Shown: positions 30,864 to 40,962, counted from the first letter of the stretch. The stretch: DNA of 64,000 nucleotides from Nocardia asteroides (GCF_021183625.1 NZ_CP089214.1:2232001-2296000), one strand, 5' to 3'. Translations and numbers: made by a program. Notes: a model not told the origin generated them from the sequence alone.

Positions 30864-31814
30864 GTGTACGTTGTCCGGGTGCCACCGCGTGATCGTCATC
30901 CGCTCGTGCAGCCGGGCAACATCTGTGTCAGCGACGCTAACGGAGCTCTCGAGCATGTCGTCCAGCACCCAGCAGAGGACGAAGAACTGCAGCGGGTCCT
31001 CAGCTGGCTGCAAGAACGGCCGCTCGAGCAACTTTTCACCACTGCAGTGGATCAGGCTGTTCAGTACGTACTCGACGGTGCCCGAACCTGGCGGTTCGAT
31101 CTCAACTCGACCGAAGTGGACAGTGACGAGCGAGCGAGCGTCGGGACCAAGCTGCAGTACCACGTCATTGCAGCACTGGGTCTGATAAAAGAGAAGCCCC
31201 TCGACACCACAATCGCTGACATCGCGGTCGAATTGAAAGGTACTGTCCGTACCAACTGGATGATTCCTCGCGAGGGGCAGTGCCAGATCTGCATGCTTTT
31301 CCAAGTCGATGCTGCGAACGATCGGCACCGCGCCTTCCTGATGCGCACACACCGGGTCTGGCTCAACCGTGGCAATCAGGACATGAAGCGCTCGATACGT
31401 CAAGATGCACTGAACACCTACGCAGTGCCTCTCCTGGATTGGACTCCGCTACCGCGCAATCCGCTGAAGATGCTCACAGCTGAGCAGCACGCCGTTGTTT
31501 TCGATCTGCACAAGGGCCAGGCAACGCGGCTCACAGCGTTATTCGGCTTCCTGCCCGACGTGGTCATCCCACGCATATCGATTCTGACTGTCTGCGCCAA
31601 CAAGCAAGACCCCATGCGCCGTACTCGCCAGATCAAGGCAAAGGTCCGTGCTGAACACGGACTGGAGTTGCTCTGCGGGACGTGGCAGGCCGATCGCGAC
31701 GCCGCCGCAGCGTGGGGGTTCCTGCTTCCGGATGAGTCCTGGGTTGCGCTCCGGAGTCCAGAGGCACCCGGCGATGACGCTGCGGCAGCCCCCGTCAGTG
31801 ACGTTCTCTTCTGA
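30864..31814 (+). CDS. type IIE restriction endonuclease, NaeI family (predicted GCCGGC)
   Basis: A 316-residue protein, almost the same length as NaeI (317). The catalytic strand reads LDTTIADIAVELKGTVRTNWMIP. D114, E123 and K125 line up with NaeI D86, D95 and K97, and the WMIP that follows is the same. VQYVLDGARTWRF aligns with the ligase-like TLDQLYDGQR stretch of NaeI, with Val at the Leu43 position. A C-terminal winged-helix (Topo) domain half follows (RLTALFGFLPDVVIPRISILTV). The position of NaeI Glu70 seems to be Gln98. It is 78 bases after the methyltransferase on the same strand. Start GTG 30864 is uncertain. G+C is visibly lower than in neighbours. Confidence 0.85.
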   Translation: MYVVRVPPRDRHPLVQPGNICVSDANGALEHVVQHPAEDEELQRVLSWLQERPLEQLFTTAVDQAVQYVLDGARTWRFDLNSTEVDSDERASVGTKLQYHVIAALGLIKEKPLDTTIADIAVELKGTVRTNWMIPREGQCQICMLFQVDAANDRHRAFLMRTHRVWLNRGNQDMKRSIRQDALNTYAVPLLDWTPLPRNPLKMLTAEQHAVVFDLHKGQATRLTALFGFLPDVVIPRISILTVCANKQDPMRRTRQIKAKVRAEHGLELLCGTWQADRDAAAAWGFLLPDESWVALRSPEAPGDDAAAAPVSDVLF

Positions 31815-31864
31815 TCGTACGCACGCCTGTGTTCGGCGATCGATTTCGAGTGAGCGATTCTCCC

Positions 31865-32341
31865 TCAGACATCAGGATCGAGTTCGGACCACGGGATTTC
31901 GATGGGGAACGGAAAGGCTGTGCGAATGCCGTCCTCGTCCTCTGCAGTCCACTCTCCCACGACAAGGTAGTTCGCCGGACGGAGCGGGCGGACACCGTGG
32001 GGGAGCTGTCCGTGGCCAGTCTCCAGAGCATGGGCGTGAACGGCTGCGACAGCGTTGCCGGTGGAGCTGAGCGTCACCTCCCAGTACCAGGGCGTGCCAG
32101 CCCCGGAGTAGCGAGACCTCCCGACCTCCCTGTCGGAATAAACGGACAGTATTTTCCCGGCCATCAGTGTGCCGGCGGGGGAATCCCGCCTGGCGTCGAA
32201 GGGACTCGCTTCGCCACGGACCACGTTCCCGTCAGCGACGAAGTGGTATTCGGCTGCGCTCTCGCGGGCACAGCGATTGAGTGCGTTACAAAGCCGGGCG
32301 GCGACTTGGTGGTAGACGCCATTAACCTGCGACGTGGTCAT
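31865..32341 (-). CDS. hypothetical protein at the edge of the restriction island
   Basis: A 158-residue soluble protein without a signal peptide, membrane helix or family I recognise. It is acidic at the C-terminus (GEWTAEDEDGIRT; PFPIEIPWSELDPDV) and has several Trp and Tyr. It is convergent with the NaeI-like gene (50-base gap). The N-terminus MTTSQVNGVYHQVAARL is chosen at ATG 32341. There is no ribosome binding site, but TACGAT (comp., ending 7 bases before the ATG) fits a -10 for a leaderless mRNA. A role in the restriction system is possible but unsupported. Confidence 0.6.
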   Translation of the reverse strand: MTTSQVNGVYHQVAARLCNALNRCARESAAEYHFVADGNVVRGEASPFDARRDSPAGTLMAGKILSVYSDREVGRSRYSGAGTPWYWEVTLSSTGNAVAAVHAHALETGHGQLPHGVRPLRPANYLVVGEWTAEDEDGIRTAFPFPIEIPWSELDPDV

Positions 32342-32366
32342 TGCACCGATCGTAGGGTGGATCAGT

Positions 32367-33767
32367 TCACCAACCCTTCTCGGCTGCAACCACCTCACCC
32401 GAGGCGATCGCATCCACCAGCCGCTGGTGATCAACGATGGTCTGATCCGCGTACGCCAGTGCGAAACGACCCATCGCTCGGTCGAAGACATCCGAACTGC
32501 CGAGGTAGGACCCGATGGCGACGCGGTCACCGGAGCGGGCGTGCGCGCGGGCCAGGGTGCGGCCGCACAACGCGCCGTAGGCGCGGAGGACGCCGGGGGT
32601 CATGGTGTCGACGTCCGCCGACCCCTTCATGTCCCGCAACTGCCGCCAGTAGAAGAAGCGCCCCGCCGGACCGGTGCACCATCCCAGGAAGATGTCCGCG
32701 GTGGACTGGATGACTCGCTGACCGTGCACCACCCGACGCCCCTGATGCCGATACTGGCTCGGCTCGAGGTGCGCCGCGAGCACCGACTGTTCGGCCTCCT
32801 TCACCTGGAGGAACAGCGGATCACCGGTGTCGCGATCGGCCAGTAGGACGATGAAGCAGCGGGTGCCGACGCTGCCCACTCCGACGACTTTGCGCGCCGC
32901 GTCGACCACCCGGTACCGGTCGAGCAGAACGCGGCGCTCCTCGGGGAGCGACTCGCGGTAGGCGTGGAAGACGGCAGTCACGGCGTCGGCGTCGATCTGC
33001 TCGATGGGGACGAGCAGGGGTGGGCGGTGGCGGATGCGGGGACCGTCCGGCCCGGGCTCGGTGAGTTTGCCGACGGCTTGCAGGGTGGTGCGGGCGCGGG
33101 CGGCGTCGAGGGTGTGTTCCATTCGGCGGCGGCGGGCGGGTTTGCGGACGAGGTCGAGGCCGGATTCGGCGTCGGTGCGCTGGTACCAGACCGAGAGCCC
33201 GTCCATGGCGGCGTACTCGCGCATGGCGGCGCGGTAGGCGCCGGCGGCGGATTCGGCGCAGCGGACAGCGCAATCGTCATCGAAGCCGTTGGCTCGGGCG
33301 GCCACGGCGAGGCCGGCGACCAGGCGTTTGACGTCCCATTCGAAGGGGCCGGGAAGGGTCTCGTCGAAGTCGTTGAGGTCGAAGACGAGGGCGCGCTCGG
33401 GGGAGGCGAAGAGGCCGAAGTTGACGGGGTGCGCGTCGCCGCAGAGTTGTACGGTCAGGCCGGTGTGCTCGCTCGCGGCCAGGTCGGCGGCCATGACGGC
33501 GGGGGCGCCGCGCAGGAACGGGAACATGCCGCTGACCATGCGGGCGTAGCGGATGGGGACCAGTTCGGGCACGCGGGTGGCGGCCTGCTGCTGGAGGACG
33601 GCGATGGGGTCGGGGCGGCCGGGGGGCGGCGACCACTCCCCCAGCGCCGAGCGCGGGACGCGGCGGCGCAGCTCCTTCGCCGCGGCGGCGCCGAGCGGCG
33701 CCGAGCGGGCGTTCGGGGTCTGGTCGCCGGAGCCGTCGCGGCCGATGGACACCGCCGAAGTCGTCAT
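32367..33767 (-). CDS. DUF2252 family protein
   Basis: A 466-residue DUF2252 protein. The motif CGDAHPVNFG followed by FDLNDFDETLPGPFEWDVKRL recalls the catalytic and Mg-binding loops of aminoglycoside/choline-kinase-like proteins, and GVGSVGTRCFIVLL and FLQVKEAEQSVL are also typical. The family is common in actinobacteria and its activity is unknown. ATG 33767 (MTTSAVSIGRDG) is preferred to the start at 33803. It marks the return to long high-GC genes right of the island. Confidence 0.85.
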   Translation of the reverse strand: MTTSAVSIGRDGSGDQTPNARSAPLGAAAAKELRRRVPRSALGEWSPPPGRPDPIAVLQQQAATRVPELVPIRYARMVSGMFPFLRGAPAVMAADLAASEHTGLTVQLCGDAHPVNFGLFASPERALVFDLNDFDETLPGPFEWDVKRLVAGLAVAARANGFDDDCAVRCAESAAGAYRAAMREYAAMDGLSVWYQRTDAESGLDLVRKPARRRRMEHTLDAARARTTLQAVGKLTEPGPDGPRIRHRPPLLVPIEQIDADAVTAVFHAYRESLPEERRVLLDRYRVVDAARKVVGVGSVGTRCFIVLLADRDTGDPLFLQVKEAEQSVLAAHLEPSQYRHQGRRVVHGQRVIQSTADIFLGWCTGPAGRFFYWRQLRDMKGSADVDTMTPGVLRAYGALCGRTLARAHARSGDRVAIGSYLGSSDVFDRAMGRFALAYADQTIVDHQRLVDAIASGEVVAAEKGW

Positions 33768-33884
33768 CGAGTCAGTGTCCGCCCGACGGGGACGACTCCG
33801 CAAGGGTTCGGCAAATAGTGGGCTACCGAAAGTAGTGGCACCCGGAACAAGGCCGACCCGCGGTACCGGGGTATCAGGGTTGTC

Positions 33885-33990
33885 TCATACGAAGGGATGA
33901 AAGTCTCCCCGAAGCGGGGAACACCCCTGGCTTTTGCGCGGCGAGCGGAGCAGGGTTGAGGGGCAATCCTTCCCCGCCGGAGTGAAAGGA
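33885..33990 (+). promoter_or_regulatory. structured leader, candidate ydaO-type (c-di-AMP) riboswitch
   Basis: Upstream of the secreted-protein gene the RNA is rich in conserved-looking elements: GAAGCGGGGAAC near 33915, a variable GC hairpin, then GGTTGAGGGGCAATCC just before CCCCGCCGG and the ribosome binding site. The order GGGGAAC ... GGGG(N)AATCC resembles the ydaO motif, which in actinobacteria precedes secreted cell-wall genes. It is a by-eye match with deviations, so tentative. Confidence 0.35.
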
Positions 33991-33996
33991 ACCATC

Positions 33997-34350
33997 GTGT
34001 TCGCCCTATCAACCCCCCGCAAGGCGCTGATCCGCCTGGTCGTCGCAGGCGCGCTCGCCGCGGCGCCGGTGGTCGCGCTCGCCGCGCCCGCCGCCGCCGA
34101 CCCGGCCTCGGGCCCGATCGTCACCGAGGTCCGCCACGACCGGTACGACCGGCACCAGCGCAACGATCCGTGGCGCGATCCGTTCGCGCGCAACCCCTTC
34201 CAGCAGCAGTGCAACTGGTGGAATCCGAACGCTCCCTGGTGGGAGCGGTGCGACTACAACCCCTGGAACAACAACAACCCGTGGAACAACAACCCCTTCC
34301 AGCAGCCGTTCAACCGGAACTTCGGGCCGGGCACATTCGGCAGCAGCTGA
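33997..34350 (+). CDS. small secreted Trp/Asn/Pro-rich protein
   Basis: A 117-residue exported protein. The signal peptide (MFALSTPRKALIRLVVAGALAAAPVVALAAPAAA|D) is clear. The mature ~83 residues are unusual: DRYDRHQRNDPWRDPFARNP, then a Trp- and Asn-rich low-complexity stretch with NPWNNN repeated, one Cys pair (QQCNWW, WERCDY) and NPFQQ repeated. I know no domain for it. GTG 33997 has GAAAGGA 6 bases upstream. It is convergent with ilvC and shares a terminator. Confidence 0.75.
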   Translation: MFALSTPRKALIRLVVAGALAAAPVVALAAPAAADPASGPIVTEVRHDRYDRHQRNDPWRDPFARNPFQQQCNWWNPNAPWWERCDYNPWNNNNPWNNNPFQQPFNRNFGPGTFGSS

Positions 34351-34390
34351 TCCGGCCGGGCCGGCGGCGGGGCTCCGGCACGGACGAAAC

Positions 34391-34426
34391 GACAGGGCCC
34401 GGTCGCTGCGGCGACCGGGCCCTGTC
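34391..34426. terminator. bidirectional terminator between secreted-protein gene and ilvC
   Basis: A perfect 16-bp inverted repeat (GACAGGGCCCGGTCGC, 34391-34406; complement 34411-34426) with a 4-base loop, 40 bases after the plus-strand stop and 11 bases after the ilvC stop. Confidence 0.85.
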
Positions 34427-34437
34427 CGTGCGAGAAA

Positions 34438-36009
<1,572 letters not shown>

Positions 36010-36013
<4 letters not shown>

Positions 36014-37935
36014 TGTTCCTGTCCGTTCTGGCCGTGGGTCAGCGCCTCGTGGATCACGGCGGGCTCGGCGGCCTGCTCGTCCTCGTCGAAGAGCGGGCGG
36101 ATGTCGTGCGCGAACATGATCTCGTCGTTGCTGGTGCCCGCGGCGACCATCGGCCAGACCTGGGCGTCCTTGCCGACGATGAAATCGATCACCACCGGCC
36201 GGTCGGTGATCGACTGCGCCTCGCGGATCGCGGCCTCCACGTCCTCTTCCCGCTCCACCCGGATGCCGTGGCAGCCGAGCGCCTCGGCCAGCTTGACGAA
36301 GTCCGGGATGCGGAGGGTGTGCGTGCCGAGGTCGGTGTTGGAGTAGCGCTCCTGGTAGAAGAGCGTTTGCCACTGCCTGACCATGCCGAGGTTGCCGTTG
36401 TTGATCAGCGCGACCTTGATCGGCACGCCCTCCACCGCGCAGGTGGCGAGCTCCTGGTTGGTCATCTGGAAGCAGCCGTCGCCGTCGACCGCCCAGACCT
36501 CTTTGTCCGGCGCGCCCATCTTGGCGCCCATGGCCGCCGGGACGGCGTAGCCCATGGTGCCGAGGCCACCGGAGTTCAGCCAGGTGCGCGGCTTCTCGTA
36601 CTTGATGAACTGCGCGGCCCACATCTGGTGCTGGCCGACGCCCGCGCAGTAGATCGCGTCCGGTCCGGCGAGCCTGCCGAGTGCGTCGATGACGAACTCG
36701 GGGGAGAGCGAGCCGTCGCTCGGCGGGGTCCAGCCGAGCGGGTAGGAATCGCGGAGCCCGCCCAGGTAGGTCCACCATTCGGCGAGGTCGAGCAGCGGGG
36801 TGCGCGCGGCGGCCGGGTCGCCCTTGAGCGTCTCGATCAGCTCGGCGATCACCTCGCGGCAGTCGCCGACGATCGGCACGTCGGCGTGCCGGTTCTTGCC
36901 GATCTCGGCCGGGTCGATGTCGGCGTGGATGACCTTGGCGTTCGGCGCGAAGGAGTCGAGCTGGCCGGTGACCCGGTCGTCGAAGCGGGCGCCGAGCACG
37001 ATCAGCAGGTCCGACTTCTGCAGCGCGGCCACGGCGCCGACGGTGCCGTGCATGCCGGGCATACCCATGTTCAGGGTGTGCGAGTCCGGGAAGGCGCCGC
37101 GCGCCATCAGCGTGGTGACCACCGGGATGCCGGTCAGCTCGGCCAGCTCCAGCAGCTTGTCCGAGGCCTCGGCCTTGATCACGCCGCCGCCGACGTAGAG
37201 CACCGGGCTCTTGGCCTCCAGGATCATCCTGGCCGCCTCGCGCACCTGCTTGCCGTGCGGCTTGGTGACCGGGCGGTACCCGGGCAGCCGCAGCTCCGGC
37301 GGCCAGGTGAAGGTGGTCTGCGCCTGCAGCACGTCCTTCGGGATGTCGACCAGCACCGCGCCGGGGCGGCCGGAGGCGGCCAGGTAGAACGCCTCGGCGA
37401 GGATCCGCGGGATGTCGGCGCCGTCGGTGATCAGGAAGTTGTGCTTGGTGATCGGCATGGTGATGCCGGAGATGTCGGCCTCCTGGAAGGCGTCCGTTCC
37501 GATCAGCCCGCGGCCGACCTGGCCGGTGATGGCGACGATCGGCACCGAGTCCATCTGGGCGTCGGCGATCGGAGTCACCAGGTTGGTGGCGCCGGGACCG
37601 GAGGTCGCCATGCAGACGCCGACCTTGCCGGTGGCCTGCGCGTAGCCGGTGGCCGCGTGGCCCGCGCCCTGCTCATGCCTGACCAGCACGTGCCGCACCC
37701 GGGTGGAGTCGAAGAGGGGGTCGTAGACGGGAAGGATCGCACCGCCGGGAATCCCGAATACCGTGTCGACCTCGAGCTCCTCGAGCGACCGCACGACGGA
37801 CTGCGCGCCGGTGACCCGCTCGGGCGGGAGCTGGCGACGCGTGGCCGCGGTTGCAGTCGCGACGGGTGTCTGCGAAGTGGCCGAAGGCGCAGGCTTGCGG
37901 GCCGAGGGCCCGGGCCTGGCGGTAGGTGCGCTCAC
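36010..37935 (-). CDS. ilvB: acetolactate synthase large (catalytic) subunit
   Basis: Thiamine-diphosphate enzyme that makes acetolactate or acetohydroxybutyrate, the first committed step of branched-chain amino acid synthesis. The 641-residue product has an Ala/Pro/Thr-rich N-terminal extension (~35 residues), the TPP-activating Glu in [29 protein letters not shown], a central FAD domain and the Mg/TPP motif [14 protein letters not shown]...NNGNLGM. GTG 37935 is preceded by GAGGAAAG. An attenuator lies in its leader. Confidence 0.97.
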
Positions 37936-37974
37936 CGTCTTTCCTCACTGCTTGTGGTCTTGAACCCCGAACAC

Positions 37975-38008
37975 AAAAAAGCCCCCGATCAGCATGGCTG
38001 TTCGAGGG
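37975..38008 (-). terminator. attenuator terminator in the ilvB leader
   Basis: On the minus strand CCCTCGA-A-CAG-CCATG-CTG-A-TCGGGGG forms a 10-bp hairpin (38008-37982; one G.U pair, one A.A mismatch). It is followed by C and six T (37980-37975), a textbook intrinsic terminator, very rare in this GC-rich context. It lies 40 bases before ilvB, so it must be conditional. Confidence 0.85.
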
Positions 38009-38054
38009 TGGCGCGTCGCAACGCGAGCTGTCGTAATCGACTAGGAAGTCGTGC

Positions 38055-38102
38055 TCAACGCTGGACGCGCCGGCCGAGTACGAGAAGCTCGATTGGATTC
38101 AC
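38055..38102 (-). CDS. ilvB leader peptide (branched-chain amino acid attenuator)
   Basis: A 15-codon ORF, GTG at 38102 to TGA ending at 38055, encoding MNPIELLVLGRRVQR. It has five Ile/Leu/Val codons in a row of six (I-E-L-L-V-L) and ends before the terminator hairpin. The bases of its Gly-Arg-Arg-Val codons (GGCGCGTC) are complementary to GACGCGCC directly before the terminator stem, so ribosome position can change folding. This is the classic design of ilv leader peptides in corynebacteria. No ribosome binding site is present; the start codon appears to be the transcription start. Confidence 0.75.
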   Translation of the reverse strand: MNPIELLVLGRRVQR

Positions 38103-38109
38103 GCGTTCG

Positions 38110-38139
38110 ACGTTAAGCGCGCGTGAACCGTCGAGTCAA
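38110..38139 (-). promoter_or_regulatory. ilvBNC promoter
   Basis: -35 TTGACT (38139-38134), an 18-base spacer and -10 TAACGT (38115-38110, fits TAnnnT). The start point would fall 7-8 bases on, at or next to GTG 38102 of the leader peptide, giving a leaderless leader mRNA. Confidence 0.65.
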
Positions 38140-38218
38140 ACAGCCGACCCTCGCCGTCCCATTATGTGGGAGCACCGTGGTTGCTCGAGTCCGCTCGGCC
38201 GAATGCGAGGATGGGGGG

Positions 38219-38923
38219 GTGTCATCACCGCATCAGTCCGTGCCACCACCTGCATCGTCCCACATCGCCGAGGCGGGATCCGCCACGGGTGGGCGCCTGC
38301 GGCGGATCGCGGCGGTCGCGGTGCCGCTGCTCTACCTGGTATTCCTCGCCGTGGCGTTCGCACTGGAGTGGCCGCAGTGGCTGCGCTGGGGCGTGATCCC
38401 TCTGGTCGGGGTGCTGAGCTGGCTGCTCTGGCCGCGCTCGCCGCACGGCGTCGAGCCGGGCGTGCGGGTGATCCGGGTGCCGCAGCTGGCCTACATCGGT
38501 GTGCTGATCCTGACCTTCAGCGTCTTCTTCCCCTTCGTCGGCAGGCCCTCCCTGCTGTGGCCGCTGCTGCTGATCCCGGTCGTGATGCTGCTCTGGGTGG
38601 AGCGCACCCGGACCACGGTGACGCCGGAGGGGCTGGAGCTGCGTACGGTCTTCACCTCCGAGTCGGTGGAGTGGTCGCGGGTGGCCGGGGTGCGGCTGCC
38701 CAAGCGCGGGTTCGTGCGGGCGCGGCTCACCGACGAGTCCGAGGTCAAGCTGCCCGCGGTGGGGTACGACCGGCTGCGCGAGCTGATCGCGGCCTCGGAC
38801 GGGCGGATTCCGGATGTCTTCGCCCAGGCCGAGGAGGCGATCCGGGAGCAGTCGGCGGCCGAGCGGGCCGCGGCGGCAGCAGCAGCGGAGGACGCGGCGG
38901 AGCCGTCCGCGAAGGGCGAGTGA
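38219..38923 (+). CDS. PH domain-containing membrane protein (CFP6 homologue)
   Basis: A 234-residue protein with four hydrophobic segments in two pairs (IAAVAVPLLYLVFLAVAFAL; WGVIPLVGVLSWLLW; LAYIGVLILTFSVFF; LLWPLLLIPVVMLLW). A bacterial PH-like domain (TTVTPEGLELRTVFTSESVEWSRVAGVRLPKRGFVRARL) and an Ala/Glu-rich C-terminal tail follow. It corresponds in place to Rv3004 (CFP6), a secreted antigen of unknown function. GTG 38219 follows GAGGATGGGGG. It is divergent from ilvBNC. Confidence 0.85.
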   Translation: MSSPHQSVPPPASSHIAEAGSATGGRLRRIAAVAVPLLYLVFLAVAFALEWPQWLRWGVIPLVGVLSWLLWPRSPHGVEPGVRVIRVPQLAYIGVLILTFSVFFPFVGRPSLLWPLLLIPVVMLLWVERTRTTVTPEGLELRTVFTSESVEWSRVAGVRLPKRGFVRARLTDESEVKLPAVGYDRLRELIAASDGRIPDVFAQAEEAIREQSAAERAAAAAAAEDAAEPSAKGE

Positions 38924-39084
38924 ACCGCCGCCGGTGACCGGCGGTGCGTCGGGGGGCGCACGACCGGTGACCGGCGGCGCGCGGGGGCGCGAGTACCGTT
39001 GAAGCGCCGCAGGTGCGGCCGTCGTGTTTCTCCCCGACCGGCCGCCCGCGGTCGCTCCAGCCCGCGACCAGACGAGGACGCCCC

Positions 39085-40926
39085 ATGCCACCGCTTCGTT
39101 CCCGCACCACCACCATCGGCCGCAATGCCGCGGGCGCCCGCGCGCTCTGGCGGGCGACCGGGATGACCGACTCCGACTTCGGGAAGCCGATCGTCGCGAT
39201 CGCGAACTCGTACACCCAGTTCGTGCCGGGCCACGTGCATCTCAAGGACGTCGGCGAGATCGTGGCCGAGGCGGTGCGGGCGGCCGGTGGCGTTCCGCGC
39301 GAGTTCCACACCATCGCCGTGGACGACGGCATCGCGATGGGCCACGGCGGGATGCTCTACTCGCTGCCGAGCCGCGAGATCATCGCGGACTCGGTGGAGT
39401 ACATGGCGAACGCGCACACCGCGGACGCGCTGGTCTGCATCTCGAACTGCGACAAGATCACGCCCGGCATGCTGAACGCGGCCATGCGGCTGAACATCCC
39501 CGCGGTCTTCGTCTCCGGCGGGCCGATGGAGGCCGGGAAGGCGGTGGTGGTCGGCGGGGTCGCGCAGGCGCCGACCGACCTGATCACCGCCATCTCGGCG
39601 AGCGCCAACGCCGCCGTCTCCGACGAGGGGCTGGACGAGGTCGAGCGCAGCGCCTGCCCGACCTGCGGCTCCTGCTCCGGCATGTTCACCGCCAACTCGA
39701 TGAACTGCCTCACCGAGGCGCTCGGGCTCGCGCTGCCGGGCAACGGCTCCACGCTCGCCACGCACGCCGCGCGCCGGGCGCTCTTCGAGCGGGCTGGCAC
39801 GGTCGTCGTCGACATCGCGAACCGCTGGTACCGCGAGGACGACGCCTCGGTGCTGCCGCGCAACGTCGCCAACGCCGACGCCTTCCGCAACGCCATGGCG
39901 CTCGACGTCGCCATGGGCGGCTCCACCAACACCGTGCTGCACACCCTCGCCGCCGCGCAGGAGGGCGAGATCGACTTCGACCTCGGCACCATCGACGAGA
40001 TCAGCCGCCGGGTGCCGTGCCTCGCCAAGGTCTCGCCGAACTCCGATTACCACATGGAGGACGTGCATCGGGCCGGTGGCATCCCGGCCATCCTGGGCGA
40101 GCTGCGCCGGGCCGGGCTGCTGGCGGAGAACGTCTCCACCGTGCACACCGCGAGCTTCGACGAGTGGCTCGACACCTGGGACATCCGCTCCGGGAAGACC
40201 TCGGCGGAGGCGGTGGAGCTCTTCCACGCGGCGCCGGGCGGGGTGCGCACCGTCGAGCCCTTCTCCACCGAGAACCGCTGGTCGTCGCTGGATACCGACG
40301 CCGCGGGCGGCTGCATCCGCGATCTGGAGCACGCCTACACCGTCGAGGGCGGGCTGGTGGTGCTGCGCGGCAACATCGCGCCGGACGGGGCGATCCTGAA
40401 GACCGCCGGAATCGACGAGGAGCTGTTCTCCTTCCAGGGACCGGCCGTCGTGGTCGAGTCGCAGGAGGAGGCGGTGTCGCTGATCCTCGGCAAGAAGATC
40501 CAGGCGGGGGATGTGCTCGTTGTCCGCTACGAGGGGCCGTCCGGCGGGCCGGGCATGCAGGAGATGCTGCACCCCACCGCGTTCCTCAAGGGCGCCGGGC
40601 TCGGCAAGAAGTGCGCGCTGATCACCGACGGGCGGTTCTCCGGTGGCACCTCCGGGCTCTCCATCGGGCACATCTCGCCGGAGGCGGCCAGCGGGGGCGC
40701 AGTCGGGCTGATCCAGAACGGGGATCAGATCCGGATCGACGTCGCCACCCGGGCGCTGGAGGTGCTGGTCGACGACGCGGTGCTGGCCGAGCGGCGGGCC
40801 AAGATGGAGGCGGCGGAGCGGCCGTGGCAGCCTGTGGACCGGGTGCGTCCGGTGACCACGGCGTTGCGCGCCTACGCGGCGCTGGCGACGTCGGCGGACA
40901 AGGGTGCTGTGCGGCGCGTGCCGTGA
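39085..40926 (+). CDS. ilvD: dihydroxy-acid dehydratase
   Basis: Third common step of Val/Ile synthesis. It is a 613-residue Fe-S dehydratase with [41 protein letters not shown], the [22 protein letters not shown]-terminal signature and [13 protein letters not shown]. Conserved cysteines for the cluster are in the first two motifs. ATG 39085 with GACGAGGACG upstream is chosen over the frame opening at 39013. It stands alone near ilvBNC, in the same relative place as in related actinomycetes. Confidence 0.97.
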   Translation: MPPLRSRTTTIGRNAAGARALWRATGMTDSDFGKPIVAIANSYTQFVPGHVHLKDVGEIVAEAVRAAGGVPREFHTIAVDDGIAMGHGGMLYSLPSREIIADSVEYMANAHTADALVCISNCDKITPGMLNAAMRLNIPAVFVSGGPMEAGKAVVVGGVAQAPTDLITAISASANAAVSDEGLDEVERSACPTCGSCSGMFTANSMNCLTEALGLALPGNGSTLATHAARRALFERAGTVVVDIANRWYREDDASVLPRNVANADAFRNAMALDVAMGGSTNTVLHTLAAAQEGEIDFDLGTIDEISRRVPCLAKVSPNSDYHMEDVHRAGGIPAILGELRRAGLLAENVSTVHTASFDEWLDTWDIRSGKTSAEAVELFHAAPGGVRTVEPFSTENRWSSLDTDAAGGCIRDLEHAYTVEGGLVVLRGNIAPDGAILKTAGIDEELFSFQGPAVVVESQEEAVSLILGKKIQAGDVLVVRYEGPSGGPGMQEMLHPTAFLKGAGLGKKCALITDGRFSGGTSGLSIGHISPEAASGGAVGLIQNGDQIRIDVATRALEVLVDDAVLAERRAKMEAAERPWQPVDRVRPVTTALRAYAALATSADKGAVRRVP

Positions 40927-40934
40927 AACGGGAG

Positions 40935-40962
40935 TCGGCACCCCTCGGGTGAGGGGTGCCGA
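40935..40962 (+). terminator. ilvD terminator
   Basis: A perfect 12-bp inverted repeat (TCGGCACCCCTC, 40935-40946; complement 40951-40962) with loop GGGT, 8 bases past the ilvD stop. Confidence 0.75.

Noticed and set aside
27306..32341. possible prophage or transposon
   Set aside because: No integrase, transposase, terminal inverted repeats or tRNA attachment site were seen around the restriction genes.
36034..38937. 967-codon plus-strand open frame over ilvB and ilvN
   Set aside because: Shadow of ilvB/ilvN and the PH-domain gene; low-complexity His/Gly/Arg/Val sequence, no family features.
38934..38998. GTGACCGGCGG repeats between PH-domain gene and ilvD, considered as CRISPR-like or regulatory repeats
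   Set aside because: Only two imperfect copies in G/C-rich spacer; no array and no associated genes.
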